A stretch of 64,000 nucleotides of DNA from Mycobacterium sp. IS-1264 (lineage in GTDB: Bacteria; Actinomycetota; Actinomycetes; Mycobacteriales; Mycobacteriaceae): NCBI RefSeq assembly GCF_001954195.1, contig NZ_MBES01000056.1:47471-111470 (forward strand), in the 5' to 3' direction. This document shows positions 8,610 to 17,626 of this stretch, in pieces. The notes under the pieces were generated by a model. That model was given only the letters and a program-made list of their open reading frames with translations. It did not search any database and was not told the origin of the DNA. The translations under genes were made by a program, and so were the position numbers. Positions within the stretch are counted from its first letter, which is position 1; every line of letters starts with the position of its first letter.

Positions 8610-9158
8610 ATTAGCTTGTCCGCGCTGGTCGGGCCTAAGCACGGTGCCGGGATGGTATAGCGATGCATTCTGGAACTACGGTACTTGCAATTAGTAGGCT
8701 AATTCGACGATTCATCTATGGGCCGTCGGCAGATTTGTCGTTGTACGCCTCGATCTGTATCACGCTTAAGGCTCCTGCTGCCAGCGATCCCGGCCCCGGG
8801 TGCTGGGATTTGGCGACGAAACTGTGAGTGGATTGCCATCGCCTCGTCAAGGGTGTGGGCGCGCCGCACCTAACCCCCATGAGTCATTCGGCGCTCCAGG
8901 AGTCACTCGGCGATGAGCGATCGAGGTCAACGACGGCCACCTGTGTAGGCGTGCCGTCGGGTGAATTGTGGCTTCGGCGAACGCGATCGGATCAGTTGCT
9001 ATCTCAAGTTGACGGATGGTCGCTAGCTCCTTCATAAGGACCTGCTCAAGGATGGTTGCAGGTACAGGACGAGGGGACGGACCAGCCGCGCGCCTCCATG
9101 ACAGGTAGACCGCTAGTCACGTACCGTGCCACACAGTCGCAAAAGAGAATGGCGGACA
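8610..9158. other. Gap without a recognisable gene
   Basis: About 550 bp between the VOC gene and the restriction-modification gene. Short open frames exist (8847-9035 on the minus strand begins MKELATIRQLEIATDPIAFA) but none has a recognisable domain, so a decayed gene at the edge of an acquired island is possible but unproven. The 3' part must hold the promoter of the gene starting at 9159. Confidence 0.4.
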
Positions 9159-11894
9159 GTGGCGAACGAAGAGTTGCAGCAACGTGGGTACCTCGCGAGC
9201 GGCAAGCTCAAGGGCGAGACGTTCGGATCCTTCGAGCACCTAAATTTAGGATCTACCTCGCTGGCCAACCTGGTCACCGCGGGGCTTCCGGTCATCCTGC
9301 CGACCGAGCACCGGTTTTCGCCAGTCGTGTACAAGCCTCCTAAGCGCCCCGCGTCCCTCAAGCCCGATTCGGTCTATCTGCAGCGCCGCGACGGAAAGCC
9401 AGTGCCGGTAGCCATCGGTGAGCACAAGAAGCACGGTGAGTTCGCTGGGACCTTGGGGGAGAGGCGCCTCCAGGGTGCGTTAGAACAGGCATTGCTGTCA
9501 GCACTCGCCGTAGGCTCAACTGTTGCCTTCGCAGCCGATGGAACCAAAACCGTATATGTGGACGTCGTAGCTAGCGAAACATCGGGTGGAGTTGTCACGC
9601 TCATGGAGAAGCGAGATTTCTCTCCGGCCGTGCTCGAAGGTTTGTTATCGGGGGGAGTCGAGACGCCGAAGGATCCCACCCCGCTGGCCGAGCGTGTTTG
9701 GCAGTTAATTTGGCACGCCACGAAGGCCGAGCCAAAAGAGTGCCTCCTCACGTTCGTCGAGATATTTGTACTCAAGTTCCTCAGTGACAACTTGTCATCT
9801 TCCTTGCTGCCGGCCGATTTGAATTTCTACCGTCTAGTAGGAGATCCCGCTAAGTTCAAAGAGCAGACTGGCGTCACCGAGGTCGAGTATTACGTCAACC
9901 AGATCCGGCCAAAAATCAAGTCGATTTTTCCGGACAATACGATCTGCGACGACGACGATGTGCCAAAGCTATTCGATCTGAGAACCGTAGTGTCAAAGAC
10001 CTCGATCATCAATGGGTTCGTTTTTTTGCAGAGCGGAAGCCAGACGCACGAAAGCTATAATACAACATTTCGTAGCATAATCGATGCTTTCAATGCCTTT
10101 GGTCCATTGACGACCATCGACCCAGAATTCAAGTTGCGCTTATACGAGACTTTCCTTCGACGCTCGGCGCGACAACAGCGCCTGGGCCAGTTCTTCACGC
10201 CGCGTAACGTTGTGCGTTCCATGGTCGCCATGGCTCAGTTGGGGAAGCTTCAAGAAAACTCCGTGTTGCTGGATCCAGCCGCCGGAGTCGGCGGTTTTAT
10301 ACTCGAACCGTTGATGTGGTCAGACGCGCTTGAAGGCAACGTCACGGTTATTTCTGGAAAGCCCCGGCGCCGAGTGAGAACGATCGGCTTGGACGTAGAT
10401 GCCGATCTTCACGTATTAGCAAAAGCGAACATGCTTTTGCATCTGGCGGAGCTTGTGCGAGACCCTGCCACAACACCGAGCGCGCTGAACAAGGCGATGG
10501 CCGAGACTTTCGTGTTGATGGACGATAATAAAACCCTTGGTTCGTTGCTCCAGCCTCCGGTCAATAGTGTCGACGTCATATTGACTAATCCTCCGTATGT
10601 TACTCGCGGCAGTGCGATATACAAAGACACCATTAAGGCGGTCAGCGGACCAAGGAACGGCAAGGTCTTGAAGGAGTACTATGACAGGGCTGGCCTTGGC
10701 GTTGAGGCTCTTTTTATCCGCTATATATCTGGCGCTCTTAAGCCTGGTGGACGGGCATTCGTCGTCGTGCCGCAAGGGCTATTGAATAGGACGGAGCCGG
10801 GCCCGAAACAACAACTACTCGATGAATGCAACCTTCTCGCTTCTATCCAGCTACCTCGCAACACCTTCTTCAACACTGCCCAGAAAACGTACATTATCGT
10901 CCTCGAACGGCGACATACTAACTCGGACCCGCGTCCCGATGTGCTGTGCGGGTTGGCGCGAAGCATTGGCGAATCCTTGGATTGGCGGCGCACTCCTACG
11001 CCAGATGACAATGATCTAGCCGGCATCGCCGCTGCCTTTGTTGCGCGGGAGGAAGGAGATCTCACTGCGGCGTCGAATTCGCCGGTGGTGAAGATTGTCG
11101 AAGCCGACGGTTTTGGACCTGACGATAGATGGGACATTTTCAGGTTTTGGTCAGATGACGAACTGGTTCAACTTGGCGAGACTACATCGCCTGTTGCCCG
11201 AGATGACTTCATTGATGATGCTCGAAATACTCTCGAACAATTGATGAACGATCTCGACGAAGCTAAGGCCGAGCTGGAGCTGCTTACATCCGGTCCGATG
11301 GCTGATGTTTCATTGGCTGACGAGACGCTCCTAACCGTTAGATCAGGAACTCGCATAACCACGACCCAGATTCAAGAGCATCCCCCTATAAATCCGGACG
11401 ACGAAGTGGTTGTCTACTCCTGTTTTAAGGATGCAACTCTTACCAAAGGCAGCGTGAGTAGGTCCTGGTTGAACAGTATGAGAAGGAATACAAGGAAGAA
11501 AGGCGCAACAATCCCCGCATTTCCGATTGAAGCTGCACCAAGTGTGACCGTGAATGCGAACGGTGCTTCAGTTGGCAAAGTTTTTGTGCGGCAAAAGGGA
11601 TGCCTCTTGACGGACGATGTTATTGCTGTTCAACCGGTTCGCGAAGGACAATTCGACCTGGACTATCTCTCAGTTGCGCTACAGAGCGCCGTGACTGCCG
11701 GTGGATTCCTCTATGAGGCCAAGTTGTTTACTGCGCGTGTAAGGGAATTAGTTATATCTATACCGGTGGATGACAGCGGCAACTATGACATAGATCAGCA
11801 GCGCCGCATCGCATCTGCGATCAAACGATTTGACGCAATCCGAGCTCGCCTTGCCGAACTCGGCACTTGGAGCACCGATGCGAGAATAATTTGA
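9159..11894 (+). CDS. Single-chain restriction-modification enzyme: PD-ExK nuclease, N6-adenine methylase, target-recognition region (type IIG-like)
   Basis: A 911-residue protein. The N-terminus has PD (Asp70) then GEHK (Glu88, Lys90), the spacing of a PD-(D/E)xK nuclease. A helical HsdM-like region leads to GQFFTPRNVV, then methylase motif I DPAAGVGG at 372-379 and motif IV NPPY at 477-480, the gamma-class N6-adenine signature. Beyond about 690 a helical linker and a region resembling type I specificity subunits follow (LDYLSVALQS; RRIASAIKRFDAIRARL). The order nuclease-methylase-recognition fits type IIG enzymes. GTG at 9159 is preferred; GTG at 9126 is possible. The gene is visibly AT-richer than its neighbours, a sign of transfer. 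Confidence 0.85.
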   Translation: MANEELQQRGYLASGKLKGETFGSFEHLNLGSTSLANLVTAGLPVILPTEHRFSPVVYKPPKRPASLKPDSVYLQRRDGKPVPVAIGEHKKHGEFAGTLGERRLQGALEQALLSALAVGSTVAFAADGTKTVYVDVVASETSGGVVTLMEKRDFSPAVLEGLLSGGVETPKDPTPLAERVWQLIWHATKAEPKECLLTFVEIFVLKFLSDNLSSSLLPADLNFYRLVGDPAKFKEQTGVTEVEYYVNQIRPKIKSIFPDNTICDDDDVPKLFDLRTVVSKTSIINGFVFLQSGSQTHESYNTTFRSIIDAFNAFGPLTTIDPEFKLRLYETFLRRSARQQRLGQFFTPRNVVRSMVAMAQLGKLQENSVLLDPAAGVGGFILEPLMWSDALEGNVTVISGKPRRRVRTIGLDVDADLHVLAKANMLLHLAELVRDPATTPSALNKAMAETFVLMDDNKTLGSLLQPPVNSVDVILTNPPYVTRGSAIYKDTIKAVSGPRNGKVLKEYYDRAGLGVEALFIRYISGALKPGGRAFVVVPQGLLNRTEPGPKQQLLDECNLLASIQLPRNTFFNTAQKTYIIVLERRHTNSDPRPDVLCGLARSIGESLDWRRTPTPDDNDLAGIAAAFVAREEGDLTAASNSPVVKIVEADGFGPDDRWDIFRFWSDDELVQLGETTSPVARDDFIDDARNTLEQLMNDLDEAKAELELLTSGPMADVSLADETLLTVRSGTRITTTQIQEHPPINPDDEVVVYSCFKDATLTKGSVSRSWLNSMRRNTRKKGATIPAFPIEAAPSVTVNANGASVGKVFVRQKGCLLTDDVIAVQPVREGQFDLDYLSVALQSAVTAGGFLYEAKLFTARVRELVISIPVDDSGNYDIDQQRRIASAIKRFDAIRARLAELGTWSTDARII

Positions 11895-12101
11895 CGGTGA
11901 GCGGCAGACAATCTACGCCGCAAGAGCTTTAATAGAATCGAATGAACTGGCTAGGGTGGCCAATTCTTAATTCATATCGGGCGTTACGGAACAAAGTTAC
12001 GAAATGCGAGAGACGATCTCAACGCTAAGTACTAAATACACCGGCAAGGGTCAGGTCTGGTAGTGGTCGCAGTCGAAGGCGATGGGATAGAACCGATCGG
12101 G

Positions 12102-13409
12102 CTATAGGTAATGTCCTTGGGGCAGTTGGGGTTTGAAACGTCCGGATTGCACTGTGGCGATCAGACCCGCCTGCGTGACTGAACCGCTCGCAAGCACAGT
12201 GCGGCGCACAATCTCACGGATGTCCGCTCCGCTGGTATCAGCGCTGAAACGGGCGGCAACATTGTGTACCGCGACGCTCTCGCCGCCGGGCACGCCCCGT
12301 AGGTACGTGGACAGTATTTGGGCCGCGGCGTCGCGGGTGGGGTAGCCGATCTCGATGATCGAATCAAAGCGTGCAGTGCGGATAGCGGCAGCGTCCAGAG
12401 CGCTGATGTCATTGGTGGACGCCAAAGTCAAGATCGGAGCCGATGGATCGGTATCCATCACTGCCAGAAATTCCGACAACGCCCGGGCGTCACCACTCTT
12501 TCGCCGGTCGCCGACGATCAGATCGAGGTCTTCCAACACAATCAAGGTCGGGCCTAGGGTGCGCGCCTCCTTGTACACCCCGGCAAGCGCAGACTGCCCG
12601 GCGCGGGCGTCGACGATGATCGCGGTGAATGAACCGACCAGTTCGTTTGCGATCGCCTGGGAGATCACGGTCTTGCCTACCCCGGGCGGGCCGGCTAACA
12701 GCACACCGCGCCGAACACCCAACCCCAAACTCCTCATGAGCTCGCGATGGGTGGTGACGGCCGCGATGTTCAAGTCGATCTCTGACCAAACGGATTCGGG
12801 CACAATAACATTCGCGCGGTTAATGGCGGGCAGCTCACTGACTTCCAGCACCAGTCCGTCGTTTTCAGTCGCGGTCAGCGCGCGTCCGCGGAACAAGTTC
12901 TTGGCACCTTCGGCGTCGGCCATGATCGCGTCGATGACCGCCACGCCATATGACCGGTCGCCGGCGGAAGCGTAGATCTGCAGGCGGGGTCCGTCGCTGA
13001 AGGCGAACGCTTCGCTGAGCCGCACCACCAGCGGCGCGGGGGCAAGCTGTCCCTCGGCGAAGTACGCGGACAAGGCAGATGGCGGGGCCAGGTGTTGCTC
13101 GCCGATCTCGATGTGACCCCAAGTAGGCGGCTCGTCGTCATCACCAGGGCCGATGGCGGGATCGAACCGGTCAATCAGCGCCGCGATCGCTAAACCCACG
13201 GTGACGTGACCTATCGAAGAGAGCTTCCGTGATTCACACACCAAATCTGAGCCGGACCGACCCAGACTCGCCTGTAAGAACCCATCCAAGGTGGTTCGCG
13301 AGGTTACCGATCCGGCCAGGATCTGACCGACCAACTCCACTGCGCGGCGCACGTCCGCGTGCTCGCCGGCCAAGGCCGCCGCCACCGACGACGCTCCCAA
13401 TTGAGACAT
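12102..13409 (-). CDS. AAA+ ATPase (CDC48/FtsH-like single AAA domain)
   Basis: A 435-residue protein. The first 220 residues match no family I recognise. The AAA module follows: Walker A GPPGVGKT (240-247), Walker B LIVLED (289-294), sensor-1 Asn333 in STND, candidate arginine fingers Arg344 and Arg347, and sensor-2-like SGADI (393-397). All ATP-hydrolysis residues are present, so it should be an active remodelling or translocating ATPase, probably hexameric. The start is ATG 13409; the frame is open further upstream but without similarity. It converges with the restriction-modification gene (207 bp between stops). A shared defence role is only inference. Confidence 0.85.
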   Translation of the reverse strand: MSQLGASSVAAALAGEHADVRRAVELVGQILAGSVTSRTTLDGFLQASLGRSGSDLVCESRKLSSIGHVTVGLAIAALIDRFDPAIGPGDDDEPPTWGHIEIGEQHLAPPSALSAYFAEGQLAPAPLVVRLSEAFAFSDGPRLQIYASAGDRSYGVAVIDAIMADAEGAKNLFRGRALTATENDGLVLEVSELPAINRANVIVPESVWSEIDLNIAAVTTHRELMRSLGLGVRRGVLLAGPPGVGKTVISQAIANELVGSFTAIIVDARAGQSALAGVYKEARTLGPTLIVLEDLDLIVGDRRKSGDARALSEFLAVMDTDPSAPILTLASTNDISALDAAAIRTARFDSIIEIGYPTRDAAAQILSTYLRGVPGGESVAVHNVAARFSADTSGADIREIVRRTVLASGSVTQAGLIATVQSGRFKPQLPQGHYL

Positions 13410-13658
13410 GTCACGAAGTCTGCCGCCACCCACCGACAAGGCCGGAGCGACGGACACGGGTTTCCGCGGCAGCTGTGACGGGCAAGCGCGGCTCCCTGAC
13501 AGCGTGCGTGAACTCCTGGTCGACCGCCGGGCGCCCATTGTGCATGCGTGGAGCAATGGATGTCAGGACCGGCACGTACACGCGTTCCCAACTTGGATCC
13601 GCCGGCTACCCGGCGCGAAGACCACACAACTACAGGAGCCCAGTCCGTAGGTAGCTGC

Positions 13659-14822
13659 TCATCTCATATCGTCGACAAATAGCGCCATCGAAGCGGTAAA
13701 TCCGTGCAACGCGTTCCGGCCCGCGATCGGGCCGATCTCCCCGGCGGCGAAGAAGCCGGCGAGCGGAATCCCGCCAAGTAGTTCCTCGATCGCCGACGCG
13801 TCATGGTCGGCGACCCCGAACATTCGCCGGCCACGCCCGTTGCAGGTGAACAACAGCGCGCCAACCGGACGCCCGGGCAGCTCCGCCAAAGTCCGCTCTA
13901 CGACCAGGCGCAGGTCCTTGTCGGCCCCCGCCGCGTCACGGACCTGGAACTGCACCGTCGCGCCGACCTCGACAACCTCGCCGATCTCGATCGCCCCGGT
14001 CGTTTCGTCGGCGCCGAGTAGGCCGCGGATCAGGAAGTCGCCCTGACCCGGAGCAGCGAGGTGCTCGTCGACGACGATCCCGATCGACAGCCCGTGGCTG
14101 ACCAGTTCCTGCTCGTCGCGCGACAACCCCTCGACGATCTCGCGCAGGCGCTGCAGCGGCGGCCGGCCGCCCAACTCGGTGATCACCGTGCCGTCTTCGG
14201 CGCCGGTGACGATGTATGGGTTGCCGATCGGCCGGCAGCCCTGCGACACGATCGGAACACCGTGCACGCCAGGCAGGCGCACGCCCACGAGGCCGGAGGT
14301 GAGCACGCCGTGGTCGCGGAACAGCCGGGTCTCGCCGAGCCCCCGCCCACCGCTCACCACGCCCCCCACCACGGTCGTCCCCGGAAGGTCGGTGTTGAGG
14401 TGTTCGACGAGCAGGCTCGACGGGAACGTGTACGGGTCCGGCAGCAGCAGGTGCAGATCGTGCGCGGCCCGGTCGAACCGGTAACCCGTGATCAGGCCAC
14501 CCGAGCCGGTGCGGACGAAGTCCAGCGCGAATGTCTCCGCGGCCAGGCCGGACGCCAGCCACACCGCCACCGCGGGCCCGTCCTCGATCTCGCGGCCGCC
14601 GGCGACGATCCCCTGGGCGACGCAACCGATCAGCGCGGGCGCCTCAACGATCCTTTGCACCGCGTCGAGGACATCGACGGCCTTGTCAGTGTGTGATCGC
14701 GATGCGAAGAGCACGGCCAGCGATGGCGCCTCACCCGCGAGCTCGTCGCGCGCGTGCGCTGCGGCCTCCACCGCGGCCGTTCGTGCGTCGGGCGCGGTGG
14801 AAACCCCGACTCCGATCCGCAC
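13659..14822 (-). CDS. FIST-domain sensory protein
   Basis: A 387-residue protein with the FIST N-terminal domain (about 30-220; [41 protein letters not shown]) followed by FIST_C (about 221-370; [35 protein letters not shown]). FIST proteins are thought to bind small ligands, probably amino acids or related compounds, and are often coupled to signalling outputs; here no output domain is fused. The start is GTG with an in-frame stop two codons upstream, so it is well bounded. It lies 29 bp after the kinase-MurQ fusion on the same strand, so probably one operon, and shares its extreme G+C richness. Confidence 0.88.
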   Translation of the reverse strand: MRIGVGVSTAPDARTAAVEAAAHARDELAGEAPSLAVLFASRSHTDKAVDVLDAVQRIVEAPALIGCVAQGIVAGGREIEDGPAVAVWLASGLAAETFALDFVRTGSGGLITGYRFDRAAHDLHLLLPDPYTFPSSLLVEHLNTDLPGTTVVGGVVSGGRGLGETRLFRDHGVLTSGLVGVRLPGVHGVPIVSQGCRPIGNPYIVTGAEDGTVITELGGRPPLQRLREIVEGLSRDEQELVSHGLSIGIVVDEHLAAPGQGDFLIRGLLGADETTGAIEIGEVVEVGATVQFQVRDAAGADKDLRLVVERTLAELPGRPVGALLFTCNGRGRRMFGVADHDASAIEELLGGIPLAGFFAAGEIGPIAGRNALHGFTASMALFVDDMR

Positions 14823-14851
14823 CCCTCAATGATGCGCCGCCCCGGCCACAC

Positions 14852-16558
14852 TCATGCCTGATCGAGCGCGTCTCGCAGGCGTCCACGGGCCCGGTCGAGC
14901 CGCACGGCGGCCTCGGCGGCGTCGACGCCCGCGAGCAGCGCGACGATCGCGGTCTTGGCGTGACCGCCCGCGGCGGCGAGCGCGGCGGTGGCGACCTCCT
15001 CGTCGACGCCGGCCACGTCACGGACGATCCGCACCGCGCGCCGGCGCAGCTTCGAGCTCGTCGCGCGCACGTCGACCATTCGCGGTCCGTAGGCCTTGCC
15101 GAGCGCGATCATCACGCTCGTTGAGAGCGTGTTGAGCACGATCTTGTGTGCCGTCCCCGCGGTCAGCCGCGTGGACCCGGCGAGAACCTCAGCGCTGGTG
15201 AGCAATTCGATTACGACGTCGGCAGACGCTTCACTGCCCGGGTTGTTGACGATCGCGACGGTCAGCGCGCCGGTCGCGCGCGCGTGCTCGAGCGCCCCGA
15301 GCACGTACGGCGTGCGGCCCGATGCCGTGATCCCGACGAGGGCATCGGCGGCCGTCAGGTCGGCGAGATCGACCGGGTTGAACGCGTCCTCCGCGCCCTC
15401 GATCGCCGCGGTCAGCGCCGCCGGCCCGCCGGCGATCACTCCGCGCACGAGGTCGGTGCCGAATGTGGGCCCGCACTCGGCCGCGTCGAGAACGCCGAGC
15501 CGCCCGGGCGTTCCGGCGCCGGCGTAGATCAGGCGGCCGCCGCGCTCGAGCCGTGCGGCGATCGCCTCGGCCGCCGCCGCGATCCGCGGAACCGCCGCCG
15601 CCACCGCGGCGTGCGTCTCGCCCTCGGCGGCGACGAGCAGCGCGACGACCTCGCCGATGGGCCGGGCGTCGAGGTCGTCCAGGTCTGGACGCACGGCTTC
15701 GGTAGCGAGCGCGTCGAGCCCTTGTGCCACAACGGTTTTGGCGGCCTGCACGCGGATCACATGCGGCTCGTGGATCGCGCCCAGCCGCAGCGCGCCGCCA
15801 AGCGCGTCGCCGGCGGCCGGGACGAGGTCGAGCTGCTCGCGCAGCGCCTCGACCCCTGTCAGGCCGCCGACCATCGCCACCGGGCCATCCCCGGCCGCGT
15901 GGGCCGTCGCGCCGAGCGCCTCGGCGGCGGCGCTGACGATCGCCGACGCCACGGAATCGTCTTGCGCGGCAAGGACTTCGGGCGCGAAGGAGGCGAGGGC
16001 GGCGGCTCCGGTGAGCTGGGCGGGCCAGGTCTCCGGCGCACCGAAGCGGGCGCGGGCGGCGTCGAGCAGCGTGGTGGTCGGGCCGCGGCCGTCGTGGGCG
16101 CGCAGCGCCGCGCGCAGCCCGGCGGTGCCGATCCACGCGCCGCCGCCCTCGTCACCCAGCCACGGGCCCCAGCCGTCGGCGGTCCGCAGCGTGCCATCGG
16201 CGCCGATCGCGAGCGCCACGACACCGGTGCCCACGATCAGGACCACACCCGGCTTCCCGTCCAGCGCGCCCGCGTGCGCGATCACGGCGTCGCTGGTCAC
16301 CGCGACTCGCTCCGCCCGCAGCGAGGCCAGCAGCGCGTGGCCCAGCGCGCGCGCCGCGTCAGGCGCCGCGAGCGCCCCGGCGGCGCCCACAATCACCTCG
16401 TCGACCGGGCGGAAATCACCCGCGACGGCCAGGATCGCTGCCTCCGCGGCCCCCACACCGCCAGGCGCCGTGAGCCCCGGCGCGCCCGCCCCCTCGGCCC
16501 TCCGGCCGCCTGCCGCGGCCCGGCAGGACGTCTTGCCGAGGTCTACGGCCAGGATCAC
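14852..16558 (-). CDS. Fusion of BadF/BcrA-type sugar kinase and MurQ N-acetylmuramic acid 6-phosphate etherase
   Basis: A 568-residue fusion. Residues 1 to about 275 are an ASKHA sugar kinase of the BadF/GlcNAc-kinase type: phosphate loop VDLGKTSCR, IVGTGVVALA, and WGPWLGDEGGGAWIG. Residues from about 280 are MurQ: the SIS-fold core GRLIYAGAGTPGRLGVLDAA, then ECGPTFGT and EGAEDAF, which hold the two Glu residues used by MurQ, and a C-terminal helical part. Together they would phosphorylate MurNAc (or GlcNAc) and cleave the lactyl ether of MurNAc-6-P to GlcNAc-6-P plus D-lactate, in cytosolic peptidoglycan recycling. Start GTG with AGGA upstream. Likely acquired, judging by composition. Confidence 0.87.
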   Translation of the reverse strand: MILAVDLGKTSCRAAAGGRRAEGAGAPGLTAPGGVGAAEAAILAVAGDFRPVDEVIVGAAGALAAPDAARALGHALLASLRAERVAVTSDAVIAHAGALDGKPGVVLIVGTGVVALAIGADGTLRTADGWGPWLGDEGGGAWIGTAGLRAALRAHDGRGPTTTLLDAARARFGAPETWPAQLTGAAALASFAPEVLAAQDDSVASAIVSAAAEALGATAHAAGDGPVAMVGGLTGVEALREQLDLVPAAGDALGGALRLGAIHEPHVIRVQAAKTVVAQGLDALATEAVRPDLDDLDARPIGEVVALLVAAEGETHAAVAAAVPRIAAAAEAIAARLERGGRLIYAGAGTPGRLGVLDAAECGPTFGTDLVRGVIAGGPAALTAAIEGAEDAFNPVDLADLTAADALVGITASGRTPYVLGALEHARATGALTVAIVNNPGSEASADVVIELLTSAEVLAGSTRLTAGTAHKIVLNTLSTSVMIALGKAYGPRMVDVRATSSKLRRRAVRIVRDVAGVDEEVATAALAAAGGHAKTAIVALLAGVDAAEAAVRLDRARGRLRDALDQA

Positions 16559-16626
16559 CCGAGCAATCCTGTCATGAGAGGTCGCGTGTTGACCAGGGCA
16601 TCAACGATACCGCCATCATCGACTCC

Positions 16627-16643
16627 TTCGAATTACTTTCCAA
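16627..16643. promoter_or_regulatory. Candidate RpiR/MurR-type operator upstream of the kinase-MurQ fusion
   Basis: On the minus strand this reads TTGGAAAGTAATTCGAA, with GAA and TTC arms round an AT-rich centre, about 70 bp upstream of the fusion start. RpiR-family regulators of amino-sugar genes often bind GAAA-N-TTTC-like sites. The match is imperfect and no RpiR gene is in the window. Confidence 0.3.
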
Positions 16644-16755
16644 CACTTAGGATTTCGCTCACTGTGGCTACCCGCCCGCAGCTGGCGTCCTGAAACAGTC
16701 GGCTGAGCGGGAATTCAGGCTGGCCCCCGACCAGTACCTGTGGCACATTTGGCAA

Positions 16756-17532
16756 ATGAAAGACGACGATCCCGAAAAGCGGATCCGCGAGCTAGAGCGC
16801 GGGCTTGCCGACGCGACGCCAACCGCCGACAGCACGCCATATATCGGGAGCGAGCCGTACGCGCCTCAGGCGCCGTATACCGGCGCTCCGACGTACTCGA
16901 CAACGCCGACGTATGGCTACGGCACGCCACAGCCGCGACGCAGCCCGTCATTCTCGTGGTTGCTCGTGCTCGTCGTCCTGGGGATTCTCATCCCGGTCGT
17001 CGTGGGCCTGGTGATGATGTTCGTGAGGTCCAACCCCAGTGGGTCGATCATTGGAAGCATCGGCCCGAACTCGAAGCCCAGCAACGGCCCCACCGAAGTA
17101 CCCCAAGGCGGCGACCTCCGAGTGGGCGGCAGCATGGAGACCAAGACGGTCGCCTGCAACGACGGGAACCTGACGCTCTATGGCACGGGCGGCACGTACA
17201 CGGTCACCGGGCACTGCGCCAGCCTCAAAGTGGGCGGCTACAACAACAACGTCACCGTCGACAGCGCGGACACCCTGGAATCCAGCGGCTACAGCAACAC
17301 GGTCACCGCCCACGCGTGCAACAACTGCAAGCTGACGCTGTCGGCCTACAGCATCGAATTCGAAGTCACCGGCCACGCCGCCAGCCTCACGATCTCGAGC
17401 TACGACAACAAAGTCACCGTCGACGCCGTCGACCGCATCAACGTCTCCGGCTACGACAACGTCGTCACCTATCACTCGGGCACGCCAAAGATCACCGACT
17501 CGGGCCGCTCCAATACGATCCACCGGGGCTGA
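16756..17532 (+). CDS. DUF3060 domain membrane-anchored protein
   Basis: A 258-residue protein. A charged N-terminus (KDDDPEKRIRELERGLADAT), then a Pro/Tyr/Thr-rich cytoplasmic segment to about residue 72, then one transmembrane helix (about 73-98) and an external domain. The external part is built of repeated short strands with the pattern GHxASLxVxxYxNxVTVD, the DUF3060 signature, likely a small right-handed beta structure, with four Cys. DUF3060 proteins are common in mycobacteria with no known function. Start ATG 16756. The gene is divergent from the kinase-MurQ fusion. Confidence 0.82.
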   Translation: MKDDDPEKRIRELERGLADATPTADSTPYIGSEPYAPQAPYTGAPTYSTTPTYGYGTPQPRRSPSFSWLLVLVVLGILIPVVVGLVMMFVRSNPSGSIIGSIGPNSKPSNGPTEVPQGGDLRVGGSMETKTVACNDGNLTLYGTGGTYTVTGHCASLKVGGYNNNVTVDSADTLESSGYSNTVTAHACNNCKLTLSAYSIEFEVTGHAASLTISSYDNKVTVDAVDRINVSGYDNVVTYHSGTPKITDSGRSNTIHRG

Positions 17533-17626
17533 CGCCGGCCGCGACCTTTTCTTCGCGCGCCTAATGTTTTCTGCAACGATAGGGTCCACCGGGCCGGATC
17601 GGGACCAGAGGGGGTACTCGGTCGAA

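Noticed and set aside
8847..9035. Minus-strand 62-codon frame as a transposase or integrase remnant
   Set aside because: I considered it as an island-edge remnant but saw no catalytic or HTH motif to support the call.
15146..16693. 515-codon open frame on the plus strand opposite the kinase-MurQ fusion
   Set aside because: It is an antisense shadow caused by extreme G+C; its protein is Arg-rich without domains, while the opposite strand shows complete kinase and MurQ motifs.
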